From NCBI RefSeq assembly GCF_001593605.1, contig NZ_CP012836.1:3538501-3602500 (forward strand): 64,000 nucleotides of DNA, read 5' to 3'. Below the pieces are notes generated by a model. That model searched no databases and was not told where the DNA came from. It worked only from the letters and a program-made list of their open reading frames with translations. This DNA is from Algoriphagus sanaruensis (lineage in GTDB: Bacteria > Bacteroidota > Bacteroidia > Cytophagales > Cyclobacteriaceae). This document shows, piece after piece, positions 1-8,703 of the stretch. Numbering within the stretch: position 1 is the first letter of the stretch; every line of letters starts with the position of its first letter. Position numbers and translations under genes: made by a program.

Positions 1-595
1 TTTTGCTGAGATCTGTAACTTGTATCAGCGGTTTTCCGGGAGCGGCAAAATCGCCAACCTCAGTCAATTTTGCTGTAACGATTCCAGAAAAAGGTGCCCG
101 AATGGAAGACTTGGCAATTTGTTCTTGGAGAGTTCCAATTTGCACTTCCAATCCTGCCAAGGCCAGCTCCGTTTTTTCCAGTTGTATACCCTGAATAGCT
201 TCATTATTTACCAAAACCTGATACCGTTTTAGATCAGCCTTCAGACCGTCCTTTTGCACTTCGGCTGCCTTCAACTGTAATTGAAGCAACGCTACATCCT
301 GCTGCACGAGAAGCTGATTGACGCGAACCTCTTGTCCTACCTCTACTGCCACAAGGTTCACCTTTCCCTGTACTTCTCCGCTGATTTTACTTTCTCTAAC
401 AGCCTCGATCACACCGGAAAAACTCCGCTGACTGGCGAGTTGCCCTTCGGTAGCTTTCACTGCAAAAACAGAAACCTTTTGTTCTTTATCATAAACATAC
501 ACCCGATCTTCGGCAGTTTTCTTATTCGATAGGAGCTTGATCGCGACCGCTGCAATCAGAGCCAATGGGATAATATAAATAAGGATCTTTTTCAT
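1..595 (-). CDS. RND efflux periplasmic adaptor (HlyD/MFP family), N-terminal part
   Basis: The minus strand from 595 reads an open frame of 198 codons that leaves the window at its left edge, so only the N-terminal part is visible. It starts MKKILIYIIPLALIAAVAIK, an N-terminal signal or membrane anchor. A lipoyl-like half follows (SGEVQGKV, then VEVGQEV), then a coiled-coil hairpin rich in Gln/Leu/Lys, then the second lipoyl half (IRAPFSGIVTAKLTEVGDF). This order is typical of membrane-fusion proteins that link an inner-membrane RND pump to a TolC channel. It starts 6 bp beyond the stop of the TolC-like gene, in the same direction, so it is the third gene of the tetR operon; an RND transporter would be expected just outside the window. 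Confidence 0.9.
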   Translation of the reverse strand, partial: MKKILIYIIPLALIAAVAIKLLSNKKTAEDRVYVYDKEQKVSVFAVKATEGQLASQRSFSGVIEAVRESKISGEVQGKVNLVAVEVGQEVRVNQLLVQQDVALLQLQLKAAEVQKDGLKADLKRYQVLVNNEAIQGIQLEKTELALAGLEVQIGTLQEQIAKSSIRAPFSGIVTAKLTEVGDFAAPGKPLIQVTDLSK

Positions 596-601
596 GAGTA
601 C

Positions 602-1918
602 TTAGTTGAGAAGTGTGGCAGATAATTTTTTGATTTCGAGTGTGGCCTTAAGGTAGTCGACCATTGCATCTAGGTAAGACTGTTGGGCAGTTCTGAGCGA
701 CTGATCCGCAAGCAAAATATCTGTGAGCGTGGCAAGCCCTTCCCGCTGTATTAGGATAGACTTGGCGTAAATCGATGCTGCCAAATCTATTTGTGCTTGA
801 GTCGTTTCGATTTGCTTTTTGGCTGTATTTTGCTGAAGTAGAGCCGCTTGGTATTGAACTTGTAATTGATCTCCAACCAGCGATTTTTGCAGAGCTGCAT
901 TTTCCAGTTCCAGTTCTTTTTGACGTATTTTTTTGGAAGTAATCGTACCGTTGAAAATTGGGAAATTCACTTGCGCTCCGATGAAACTTTGAGAATAGAA
1001 ATCCAAAAAGGATTCCGGAGCGCCCCTGTATCCGAAGCCTGTAGTACCATAGTTAGCTACCAGATTTAAACTTGGAATCCGGGATTTTTTTAAACCTTTC
1101 AGCTCTTCGGCCAATACTTTTTCTCGGAGCTCCTGAATCCTATAATCCGAAGTCAGCCCCGCATCGGGAAGTTCGGATTCCTCGAATTGCACCTCTGTGA
1201 CGACGTCCATTTCCTCCTGAAGCGGCAAGCCAATCACTAATTTGAGCTGCTGTAAAATGGTTTGATATTGGCTTTCCAATTGGATTATTTGAGACACTAA
1301 CTGTTGATTTTGGAGGATCACTTTATCCAAATCAGTTCGACTAGCAAGCTTTTGCTCAAAAAGTAATCGGACATTTCGCTCGAGCTTTTCACCATTTACC
1401 TGATTGGCTTGAAGAAAGGCAAGTTTGTTTTTCGAAATCTGTGCATTGTAGTAAAGGTTCGACACCTCTAGGTAAACCTGCTCCTCAGTTCTGACACGTT
1501 GCAGATCGATCAACTGCTGATACGATTCTGAAACCTGTATTCCAGCCATGATTTGGGGATCATAAATGGGCATCCGGAGATTTAAGTTGCCCATGATCGT
1601 ATGTGGCACTCCAAATTGAATCGCCCTATATACACCCGAGGGGCCTCCAAAAGCCTCTTGCGGAAGAATTTGATAGGGCAATTGAGTGAAATACTTGTAG
1701 TCCGCAATTGCCATCACTTTTGGCAAAAGGTGACTCTTGGCCTCTTGATTTTTCAAGACGGCTGCGTTAGATAGATTTTGGGAGATTAATAGCGTTCGAT
1801 TATGCTGCATCGCAGTATCCAAACTTTGCAATAAAGTCCACTCTTGAGCCTTTGCATTCCCTATCCCCAAGAAAAAAAGAAAGGTTAATAAGATTTGTTT
1901 GTGAGTATTTACTAACAT
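602..1918 (-). CDS. TolC-family outer-membrane efflux protein
   Basis: This 438-residue protein has a signal peptide ending near residue 24 (FLGIGNAKAQ) and then two long alpha-helical repeats rich in Gln, Leu and Ala. That is the OEP domain of TolC/OprM-type channels, and the length is normal for the family. It would form the outer-membrane exit duct for the HlyD-family adaptor encoded next, and it sits between tetR (upstream, 16 bp gap) and that adaptor. Its first codons coincide with a copy of the TetR-type operator: codons 2-6 (Leu-Val-Asn-Thr-His) are spelled by the operator at 1901-1916. Substrate is unknown; a drug, solvent or metal efflux role is an inference from the gene set. Confidence 0.9.
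   Translation of the reverse strand: MLVNTHKQILLTFLFFLGIGNAKAQEWTLLQSLDTAMQHNRTLLISQNLSNAAVLKNQEAKSHLLPKVMAIADYKYFTQLPYQILPQEAFGGPSGVYRAIQFGVPHTIMGNLNLRMPIYDPQIMAGIQVSESYQQLIDLQRVRTEEQVYLEVSNLYYNAQISKNKLAFLQANQVNGEKLERNVRLLFEQKLASRTDLDKVILQNQQLVSQIIQLESQYQTILQQLKLVIGLPLQEEMDVVTEVQFEESELPDAGLTSDYRIQELREKVLAEELKGLKKSRIPSLNLVANYGTTGFGYRGAPESFLDFYSQSFIGAQVNFPIFNGTITSKKIRQKELELENAALQKSLVGDQLQVQYQAALLQQNTAKKQIETTQAQIDLAASIYAKSILIQREGLATLTDILLADQSLRTAQQSYLDAMVDYLKATLEIKKLSATLLN
1901..1916. promoter_or_regulatory. second copy of TetR-type operator, overlapping tolC start
   Basis: GTGAGTATTTACTAAC differs at one base from the perfect inverted repeat at 2521-2536. It touches the start codon of the TolC-like gene (ATG, minus strand, 1918-1916). 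The repetition of a 16-bp site on both sides of tetR is seen directly; that TetR binds it is inferred. Confidence 0.6.
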
Positions 1919-1934
1919 ATTGAGATAAATTTTT

Positions 1935-2510
1935 TTACTTTTTGATTACTAGTAAAATGGAATCGATCAACTTTTGACCAGATTGAATTAGGTCAAAACT
2001 GAATCCTGAAACTCGCCATTTGAACATCTGAAGCCTGAAAGCTCCCAATACCAAATGCACCAATTGCTCCTCAGCAACTTCAGACTTGAAGACACCTTTG
2101 GCCTGCCCCTCTGAAACCAAGGGCATCAAAAAGCTCATTTTTGTTTGCATTAAAGACAGAATCGCCTGATTGATCTGCTCACTCTCCTCCCAAAGCCCAT
2201 CCGAGAAAACCGCTACGACAAAATGTGGCTGACTGGAAAAAAAATGAAACTGACTTCTAAAAACCGCCCGAAAACGCTCCTCCAATTCCAAACCTGGATC
2301 CAAGGATGAAAGTCTAGAAGCCATATTTTCACGGAGATATTCTAACAAAGCCAGAATTATCAACTCCTTACTGGAAAAATGTCTATAAATGGCTGCTTCC
2401 GAAAACCCCATTTCGAAAGCGAGTTTTTTCGTAGTCAGGCCTCCAAGACCAGATTCAGTAAGGATTTTGCCTGCCGCATCGATGATTTCTCTTTGCCTTT
2501 CTGAGATCAT
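1935..2510 (-). CDS. TetR/AcrR-family transcriptional regulator
   Basis: This 191-residue protein has an N-terminal TetR helix-turn-helix at about residues 8-55 (LTTKKLAFEMGFSEAAIYRH, followed by FSSKELI) and a divergent all-helical C-terminal ligand-binding domain. It is the first gene of the operon with the TolC-like and HlyD-like genes, which suggests that it represses its own efflux pump and is released by a substrate. The promoter carries a perfect GTTAGTA-TT-TACTAAC inverted repeat right at the -7 box, and a near copy lies at the start of the next gene. Both fit autorepression. Confidence 0.9.
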   Translation of the reverse strand: MISERQREIIDAAGKILTESGLGGLTTKKLAFEMGFSEAAIYRHFSSKELIILALLEYLRENMASRLSSLDPGLELEERFRAVFRSQFHFFSSQPHFVVAVFSDGLWEESEQINQAILSLMQTKMSFLMPLVSEGQAKGVFKSEVAEEQLVHLVLGAFRLQMFKWRVSGFSFDLIQSGQKLIDSILLVIKK

Positions 2511-2520
2511 TTTTCAGTTA

Positions 2521-2536
2521 GTTAGTATTTACTAAC
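2521..2536. promoter_or_regulatory. TetR-type operator (perfect 7-2-7 inverted repeat)
   Basis: GTTAGTATTTACTAAC has arms GTTAGTA and TACTAAC around a TT centre. It overlaps the last base of the -7 box of the efflux operon promoter by one base and lies 10 bp before the tetR start codon, where a bound repressor would block transcription. A one-mismatch copy lies at 1901-1916. Confidence 0.7.
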
Positions 2537-2567
2537 AAATTTAAATCTTGTTTTTTAATAATCCAAA
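2536..2567 (-). promoter_or_regulatory. Bacteroidota-type promoter of the tetR-tolC-hlyD operon
   Basis: On the minus strand a -33 TTTG (2567-2564) is followed after 20 bp by TAAATTTG (2543-2536), which matches the Bacteroidota -7 consensus TAnnTTTG. The operator starts at the last base of the -7 box. Confidence 0.7.
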
Positions 2568-2711
2568 ACAAATCTTTTGAGATGTCGAAAAGCCAAAGTC
2601 AATTTGAATCTGAAAAAATTTAGCCCCATCGTTCTTTTATACTGAACCTTTTTCTTAAAACCTCTCAAAACTAGTTAGTCCCAGTTGCATCTTTCGTCAA
2701 TAGGGGGAGCG

Positions 2712-2746
2712 AAAAAGCCTTCAGATTTAGATCTGAGGGCTTTTTT
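2712..2746 (+). terminator. strong rho-independent hairpin
   Basis: AAGCCTTCAGAT pairs with ATCTGAGGGCTT around a TTAG loop and is followed by a T run; the A run on the left makes it potentially bidirectional. No intact gene ends just before it on either strand. It may be a leftover of the gene whose remains lie downstream, or of an unseen short transcript between 2570 and 2711. Confidence 0.6.
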
Positions 2747-2769
2747 CATTTTTGGACATGACATGCCCT

Positions 2770-3327
2770 GAAATAGTGTTACGCAAAAAGTAATGCTAAG
2801 AAAGAATATCAAGAATTGCTTTGCAGAAAGCTAGCAGAAGAGGGAAAACCTATTCTTCCCAGCGGTGATCGGTGGTGAAATTCATCGCTTCAGACCCTTG
2901 GTATATCTTTATTGGGAAACTGGGGATTAAGTCGGATTTTCTCAGAAAGAACTAAAAGTTGGAATTCATTCTTTGGGCAATGTGGGAAGAACCCATGAAG
3001 AAGCAGTTGAAGCTTACTAACCAGGTTATACAGAGACCTTCACCCGAATCGGAAAAGAGCGAGGTTGGCCATAGATGACTTGGGGAAATTTCGATGCAAA
3101 ATCTCCAAAAGAGGAGCGTATTAAGTAGGAAATTCCAATGATGTACCAGATAGGATACCCCGATCCATTGAGTAGTTAAGAGGGATTGAACATTTTAAAT
3201 CTCAGATGAACAAGGCAGGACTGAGTCACCAGCAGCTTTCTGTCAGTATGGCTCTATAATCGGTGAAGAAGTAATTGCGAAATTGTGGAAAATAAGCAAT
3301 GAACAATTTTCGATGCTCAATTTTTAA
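2770..3327 (+). pseudogene. decayed LLM-class flavin-dependent oxidoreductase (C-terminal half)
   Basis: One plus-strand frame from about 2856 reads FPAVIGGEIHRFRPL, then KVGIHSLGNVGRTHEEAVEA, then PGYTETFTRIGKERGWP, interrupted by in-frame stops (for example TAA at 2928 and one after EEAVEAY). After a frame change comes QMNKAGLSHQQL, and after another EEVIAKLW. These pieces, in this order, match the C-terminal half of bacterial luciferase-like monooxygenases. The N-terminal half is not recognisable. Several nonsense changes plus at least two frameshifts mean it is no longer coding. The family match is from memory of conserved segments; the stops are seen directly. Confidence 0.7.
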
Positions 3328-3407
3328 GGTTCTCAATATGATTTCATTGAGTATGATCATTGACTATTGAGTTTGAATCCTAATCCCTTTTTGCAGTAGC
3401 TTGCCCC

Positions 3408-3899
3408 ATGAAACTTTACAAATTATCCCCAATTATAATCTTTGTATCCTTTCTAGTTGCTTCAGTATGTCCTTTTGAAGGAATTACCCAAACAAAGACC
3501 GTACTTCTCACAGTTACCAAAGTATCTGACGGAGATACGTTTTGGGTCATCCATCCTTCAGGAAAAGAAGAGAAAATTCGCCTGATTGGGATCAACGCAC
3601 CCGAGTCGAGAAAAACTGGCAGTAAGGATGTGGAATTTTTTGGAAAAGAGGCTAGTACTTATACTAAGCAACTGCTACTCAATAAGCGCGTGAGATTGGA
3701 ATTTGATGTCCAAAAATACGATCGATATAAACGTACCTTGGCCTATGCTTACCTCGAATCAGGCAGTATGGTCAATGCCCACTTAGTAAAGGAAGGCTAC
3801 GCACGCGTAGCTACTTATCCGCCCAACGTTAAATACCAGGAACAATTTCAAAAATTGGAACGGGAAGCTCGAATTGAAAGAAGGGGGCTTTGGAGGTGA
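3408..3899 (+). CDS. secreted thermonuclease-family (SNase-like) protein
   Basis: This 163-residue protein has a signal peptide (about residues 1-28) and one SNase OB-fold domain. Family signatures are VSDGDTFWV, IRLIGINAPES and YDRYKRTLAYAYL, the last holding the arginine equivalent to Arg87 of staphylococcal nuclease. In the RLLLVDTPE-like segment the residue aligned with Asp40 (a calcium ligand) is Asn. Arg35 and Glu43 equivalents are present. It would hydrolyse DNA or RNA outside the cytoplasm or in the periplasm. It stands alone between the LLM pseudogene and a long AT-rich gap. Confidence 0.85.
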   Translation: MKLYKLSPIIIFVSFLVASVCPFEGITQTKTVLLTVTKVSDGDTFWVIHPSGKEEKIRLIGINAPESRKTGSKDVEFFGKEASTYTKQLLLNKRVRLEFDVQKYDRYKRTLAYAYLESGSMVNAHLVKEGYARVATYPPNVKYQEQFQKLEREARIERRGLWR

Positions 3900-4398
3900 T
3901 TTTGACTGTGGTTTGTGATTAAAAATCTAATAAAAAGATAGGAAGCTCATCTATATTTAAATTCCTGCTATTAATTTAAATAATAAAAAATAAGTCATTT
4001 ATAAGGCTGATTACCATAGCTTTAAAAGGTTATTTTTTGTTTTAAACATGAATAAATAATGTTTTTTCGATTTAGGGATTTTTCTTGAAAAATTTAAATT
4101 GCTGTCAATATCCAATTTTAGTATAAACTTTAATTTTTTAGAAATTATAAAATTTTTTCACAAATATATATTAGAAAATACCTGATAAGAAGGGTTTTAT
4201 AAAGTGAAAAAAGTCATGCTTTTATTAGTTTATTTAGTGTACCTTACAAAGGTCAATGCAAAAAGATATATCAGTTTTTAAGAAATTACCCGACTTTAGC
4301 AATTTAAAACTACTTCTAAGGCAAAGCAGCAAGAGCCTTATATGATGGTAGCGGATCCAACTTGTAATCTATTTTGAGCTTGCCAAAATCACAGCACC
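3900..4398. other. AT-rich intergenic region
   Basis: About 500 bp of very AT-rich sequence without a credible gene. A 26-codon frame from GTG 4204 with a hydrophobic start is too short to support. It probably holds the promoter of the CheB/CheR hybrid kinase, but no clear TAnnTTTG box was found. Confidence 0.6.
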
Positions 4399-7300
4399 AT
4401 GAAAAAAGGCGGAAAGAATTATGAAAAAGAGCCCTACATTATTGCAATAGGGGCATCAGCGGGAGGAATGGAGGCTATTCACCTGCTATTTGACCATACC
4501 CCAGAGGATGGGGTGGCTTATGTGATTATTCAGCATCTTTCGCCAGATCATAAAAGTTTCATGTCAGAGCTTCTTGCGAAGCATAGCAAACTTAAAATCA
4601 CGGTTGCCGAAAATGAGATGTTTGTGGAAACAAATCATGTTTACCTGATGCCGCAGGGAAAGAACATGACCATCAAAAATCGGAGATTATTCCTTACTGA
4701 TCTCAAGCCTTATCAACCTAATAAATCCATTGACGTTTTTTTTGATTCCCTAGCGGAGAGCCACAAGGAAAAAAGCATTGCCGTGATCCTTTCCGGAACA
4801 GGGACTGATGGCACCAAAGGTATTGCAGCTATCAAAAGAAACGGCGGCTTTGTGATTGTTCAAGATCCTCAAAGCGCAAAGTTTAATGGCATGCCATTGA
4901 GTGCTATTGACACGGGCCATGTAGATGCAATCCTTACTCCAGATTTGATTCCAGAGGAAATTATTACCCACTTAAAGAGTCAGGATTTGGAAGATGATAT
5001 TTCTGGAAATTCCAATGAAGACCTTGAGTCTGACTTATTGAAAATTCTTGAACTGATCCAAAAAAACACTCCCTTAGATTTTTCAGACTATAAGCGACCA
5101 ACAATAGTAAGAAGGATCATTTTGAGAATGGCTAAAAATAAGATAGCCTCCTTAAAGGAATATGTGTCTTTTTTAGAAACCCATCCTTCTGAAATTTCAA
5201 ATTTGGCAAAAGAATTCCTGATCAGTGTGACCAAGTTTTTCAGGGATAAAGAGGCGTTTGAGGTGATCCAGAAAAAAGTCATCCCAGAGATCATTGACAA
5301 TAAATTGCAGGTTGACACATTTAAGGTTTGGGTAGTGGGGTGTGCAACAGGGGAAGAAGCGTATTCCCTCGCAATTCTTATCTCGGAGTGTCTTTCTGAA
5401 CGGAAGAAGAATCTGGAGGTAAAGATTTTTGCGAGTGATATTGATAAAGCTGCACTTCAACATGCCTCTAAAGGTATTTATCCTGCAAGAATCGAAAATG
5501 ATATTTCACAAGAACGGTTAAGCAAGTTTTTTACCAAGCAAGGTGATCATTACCGAGTGAGAGATCACCTTAGAAAAATGCTCATTTTCGCTGATCATGA
5601 TATTGTCAAGCAGCCTCCTTATGGTAAGATGGATTTGATTAGCTGCAGGAATCTCTTGATCTACATCAATCCTATCCTACAGAAGAAAATCCTTACCTCA
5701 CTTCACTTTTGCCTCAATTTGGGAGGATACCTCTTTTTGGGACCAAGTGAAAGTCTTGGAGAGGCAAAGAAGTCTTTTATAGAGGTAAATAAGAAATGGA
5801 GAATCTTTAAAAGTATTGAAGTAGCCCGGAATTTCAGAGATACTACTTACAGTACACCTGGCTTGGAAAGGCAATTAGAAAGCATAAACCAAGTCTCTAC
5901 CCCACCGAAAAATACCGAAAAAGGTAACCTGCTGGATCTTTTTAATCATTCACTACTGGAACTATCCGGATTTGAAGCAGCAATTTGGATTAACAGGAAC
6001 TTCAAAATAGTTCAGACTTTGGGTAACTATGAAAAATACCTGCTTCCCAAACTTTTTAATTTCAACTTGTTGGAGATGTTGCCTGAGGAACTCTCCATTG
6101 CCACCTCCACTACTATCCATCAAGCATTGAAAAACAATAAAGAGGCTGGTGTTAAAAAAGTAATCTTCCATAAGGATGACAAACCCCACGCTGTTAATGT
6201 TTTTGTAAAGCCTTTTTTGTCTGACATTGATACTGTTTCAGGCTACTTTTTGGTTCTTTTTAGTGATGATAAATCAAAAAAGGTATTTCGGCCCGAAACT
6301 GTTGATTTTGAAAAAGAGGCACAGGTTATTGAATATATAGATAATCTCAAGGAAGAGCTTTCGGAAACAAAGCAAAAACTGACCGAAGTGAATCATGCAT
6401 TGGAAGAATCCAATGATAATATTTCTTCCTACAATGAAGAGCTCATTTCGAGTAATGAGGAAATGCAAAGCGTCAATGAGGAACTTCAGTCTGTCAATGA
6501 AGAATTGCAAACCGTCAACAACGAATACCAACTCAAAATAAAAGAGTTGGCGGAATTGAATGATGAATTGAATAATTACTTCAAGTCAACTATCAGCGCG
6601 CAACTTTATGTAGACCAAGACCTTGTCCTTAAGAAGTTTACCCCATCTGCGATTAAGCAGATCAATCTTAAAGAGAGTGATGTAGGAAGGGTAATAAGTG
6701 ATATTACTACCAATATTCGTTTTTCTACGGTGATCACAGATATCCAAAAAGTAATTACTTCTTCTGAGGTAATTGAAAAGGAGGTTCAAACTCTGGATGG
6801 AAGATGGTATCAAATGATGGGAATTCCCTATGTGAGACAACAGGATAATAGGAACGATGGTGTGATAATTACCTTTAATGATATTACGGAACTAAAAAAG
6901 ATTCAGGATAAACTCTCAAAAATCAATGATGAGCATAAAACCTTTATTTATTCAGTTTCTCATGATTTAAGGGGGCCGTTAGCCAATTTGAGGACATTTA
7001 TTTCACTCTTAAAAGAGGAAATAGAACAGGGATCCAATGATCTGTTGGAGTTGGTAAATATGACAGATAAATCAGTTGCCAACCTAAATACCATTGTCCG
7101 AGAACTCACAGACGTCGTAAAAATCGAAAGTGAAATAGATGTTCCGGAATGGGTTAACCTGAAAGAATTACTCACTGAAATTGAATCAGTCTTGAAGGAT
7201 ATATTCGTGAATTTAAATTCCAAAATCAATTATGATTTAAAGGAATCTAGAATTCAATTTTCAAAAAAGAATTTAAGAAGTATCCTGTTTAATATTTTGA

Positions 7301-7599
7301 GCAATGCCATGAAATATAGATCACCCGAACGGGATCTAGTGGTTAATATTCGAACAGAAAAATCAGATGGTCAAATAATTTTGACGATTCAGGATAATGG
7401 ATTGGGGATTGAAGAAAGTGAAAGAAGTAAGATTTTTGGAGTATTTCACCGCGCACATGACCATGTCGAAGGAATTGGAGTAGGCTTGTATTTGGTGAAG
7501 AAAATAATCAACAACGCAGGAGGCGACATTGAGGTCGAAAGTGAGGTAGGGAAAGGCTCAAGTTTCAAGATTTACTTCCCAAAAAGTCAGGAATCGTAA
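4399..7599 (+). CDS. CheB/CheR hybrid sensor histidine kinase
   Basis: This 1066-residue cytoplasmic protein joins a CheB methylesterase (residues 1-190; IGASAGGMEA with Ser20, QHLSPDH with His46, SGTGTDG with Asp137) to a CheR methyltransferase (about 205-470; FKVWVVGCATGEEAYSLA is the SAM site). A coiled coil with the EELxxxNEEL/EELQSVNEELQ pattern (about 636-724) and a PAS domain (about 725-840) follow. The C-terminus is a kinase core: H-box SVSHDLRGPL with His855, N-box ILSNAMKY, G-boxes DNGLGIEE and GIGVGLYLVKKI. All catalytic residues are present. No receiver domain and no chemoreceptor genes lie nearby, so a general stress or light/oxygen sensing role is more likely than flagellar chemotaxis. 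It is monocistronic. Confidence 0.9.
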   Translation: MKKGGKNYEKEPYIIAIGASAGGMEAIHLLFDHTPEDGVAYVIIQHLSPDHKSFMSELLAKHSKLKITVAENEMFVETNHVYLMPQGKNMTIKNRRLFLTDLKPYQPNKSIDVFFDSLAESHKEKSIAVILSGTGTDGTKGIAAIKRNGGFVIVQDPQSAKFNGMPLSAIDTGHVDAILTPDLIPEEIITHLKSQDLEDDISGNSNEDLESDLLKILELIQKNTPLDFSDYKRPTIVRRIILRMAKNKIASLKEYVSFLETHPSEISNLAKEFLISVTKFFRDKEAFEVIQKKVIPEIIDNKLQVDTFKVWVVGCATGEEAYSLAILISECLSERKKNLEVKIFASDIDKAALQHASKGIYPARIENDISQERLSKFFTKQGDHYRVRDHLRKMLIFADHDIVKQPPYGKMDLISCRNLLIYINPILQKKILTSLHFCLNLGGYLFLGPSESLGEAKKSFIEVNKKWRIFKSIEVARNFRDTTYSTPGLERQLESINQVSTPPKNTEKGNLLDLFNHSLLELSGFEAAIWINRNFKIVQTLGNYEKYLLPKLFNFNLLEMLPEELSIATSTTIHQALKNNKEAGVKKVIFHKDDKPHAVNVFVKPFLSDIDTVSGYFLVLFSDDKSKKVFRPETVDFEKEAQVIEYIDNLKEELSETKQKLTEVNHALEESNDNISSYNEELISSNEEMQSVNEELQSVNEELQTVNNEYQLKIKELAELNDELNNYFKSTISAQLYVDQDLVLKKFTPSAIKQINLKESDVGRVISDITTNIRFSTVITDIQKVITSSEVIEKEVQTLDGRWYQMMGIPYVRQQDNRNDGVIITFNDITELKKIQDKLSKINDEHKTFIYSVSHDLRGPLANLRTFISLLKEEIEQGSNDLLELVNMTDKSVANLNTIVRELTDVVKIESEIDVPEWVNLKELLTEIESVLKDIFVNLNSKINYDLKESRIQFSKKNLRSILFNILSNAMKYRSPERDLVVNIRTEKSDGQIILTIQDNGLGIEESERSKIFGVFHRAHDHVEGIGVGLYLVKKIINNAGGDIEVESEVGKGSSFKIYFPKSQES

Positions 7600-7609
7600 A
7601 GAGTTACAA

Positions 7610-7970
7610 TCCTAGTTTGGGAGCTTTGGAGATTGATTTGAACCATTTTCCAGTTGATGACAGATTCTTGATTTCCCCATTTTTCCGGAAAAATTGACTT
7701 TCTTTTTCCATGTTTGATTGTCTTGATTATCCTAAATCTTGGCCTGAGCTGGTTTTTGAATCTAGGTTTGAAATAGGTAGAAAGAGCAAAATTCCATTTG
7801 CCTAGTCACTGATTGTTTGGGATGAAACCGAAAGAAGGTATAGACCTGTCTTTGTTGACAGTCGGGTGTATATCAAAGGGTATGAGCGATATGGAAAATC
7901 ACCAGCCACAAAGACCCCTGTAGCTGCCTGTCACCTATATTCGAAAGGTAGGATTAGCTGATTTATTGTA
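7610..7970 (+). pseudogene. possible decayed coding remnant, family not recognised
   Basis: One plus-strand frame from about 7611 reads protein-like sequence (for example FESRFEIGRKSKIPF, then SLIVWDETERRYRPVFVDSR, then YIKGYERYGKSPA) broken by two stop codons. The composition resembles coding rather than the surrounding AT-rich DNA. I cannot name a family. It could also be chance. Confidence 0.3.
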
Positions 7971-8132
7971 GTTACAAATCGATTTTGGTTGTTCTAAAAT
8001 GCTTGTAAAAAAGCTTTTTTCTTTGGCCAAAAATCCCTAACTATCTGTAAGCGTTTGAGTTTCTTTTTTCTTTTCAGACACAGATTAGTGAATAGTTCGA
8101 ATTATCCTTTTACGATCAAAACCCAAAAAACT

Positions 8133-8567
8133 ATGGAACACTACAAGCAAGTCGGGGTATGGATAGACCATTCCAAAGCGCATTTGATAGGATTCAAAAG
8201 TGGCCAAGCCAGACTTTTGGAAACAGTGGAATCTCCTTATGAGAGTGTCAGGCGGGTTGAAGGGGAAGGAAATGACATGACAAGATTTTCATCCAGTCCG
8301 GAGTATTCTTCAAACAACGAGTACAAAAAGCATCAAATTGTCCAAAATGAAATCAATGAATACATGAGGATAATGGAGCAAAAGCTAGTATCCTTTGAGG
8401 ACATACTGCTATTTGGACCCGGCACCATGAAAGAGCGGATGAAAAACCGGCTACGGGAGAAAAAAGCATTTGAAGGAAAATGGCTTTCAGTGGAGGACTC
8501 AGACAAGCTCACTGATAACCAACTCGTGGCCTTTGTCAGAGAGTTTTATAAAAAAGAAGGAGTTTGA
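8133..8567 (+). CDS. small baeRF-like (eRF1 domain-like) protein, 144 residues
   Basis: The start chosen is ATG 8133 (MEHYKQVGVWIDHSKAHLIG) because the 26 codons upstream in frame look non-coding. Features are an N-terminal WIDHSKA strand-loop, a variable charged middle, and the C-terminal LLFGPGTMKERMKNRLRE. Short proteins with this pattern (WxDHxxA, LLFGPxxxK) are common in Bacteroidota. They resemble the bacterial relatives of archaeo-eukaryotic release factor domains, where a ribosome or RNA role has been proposed. That relation is an inference from the motif pattern. It is convergent with the FAD monooxygenase fusion gene. Confidence 0.7.
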   Translation: MEHYKQVGVWIDHSKAHLIGFKSGQARLLETVESPYESVRRVEGEGNDMTRFSSSPEYSSNNEYKKHQIVQNEINEYMRIMEQKLVSFEDILLFGPGTMKERMKNRLREKKAFEGKWLSVEDSDKLTDNQLVAFVREFYKKEGV

Positions 8568-8606
8568 TCCCTCTTTCCAATAATTGAAAAGCCAAATGAA
8601 ATGATC

Positions 8607-8639
8607 TGCCCCCAAAAGTTGGATATTTTTTGGGGGGCA
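8607..8639. terminator. hairpin between convergent genes
   Basis: TGCCCCCAAAA and TTTTTGGGGGGCA form a GC-rich inverted repeat between the convergent genes ending at 8567 and 8704. It could terminate both. A clean T tail follows on neither strand. Confidence 0.45.
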
Positions 8640-8703
8640 CATCAGACGAGTAGCTTTTTTAGTTTTTATACCATTGTTTTTGGTAGGAGATTTTAAATGG
8701 AAA

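Noticed and set aside
3..532. Plus-strand frames at the left edge (63-83 codons)
   Set aside because: They run opposite to the clear HlyD-family adaptor and have no protein features.
4204..4284. Possible 26-codon hydrophobic peptide before the hybrid kinase
   Set aside because: Too short, weak start (GTG) and no supporting signal.
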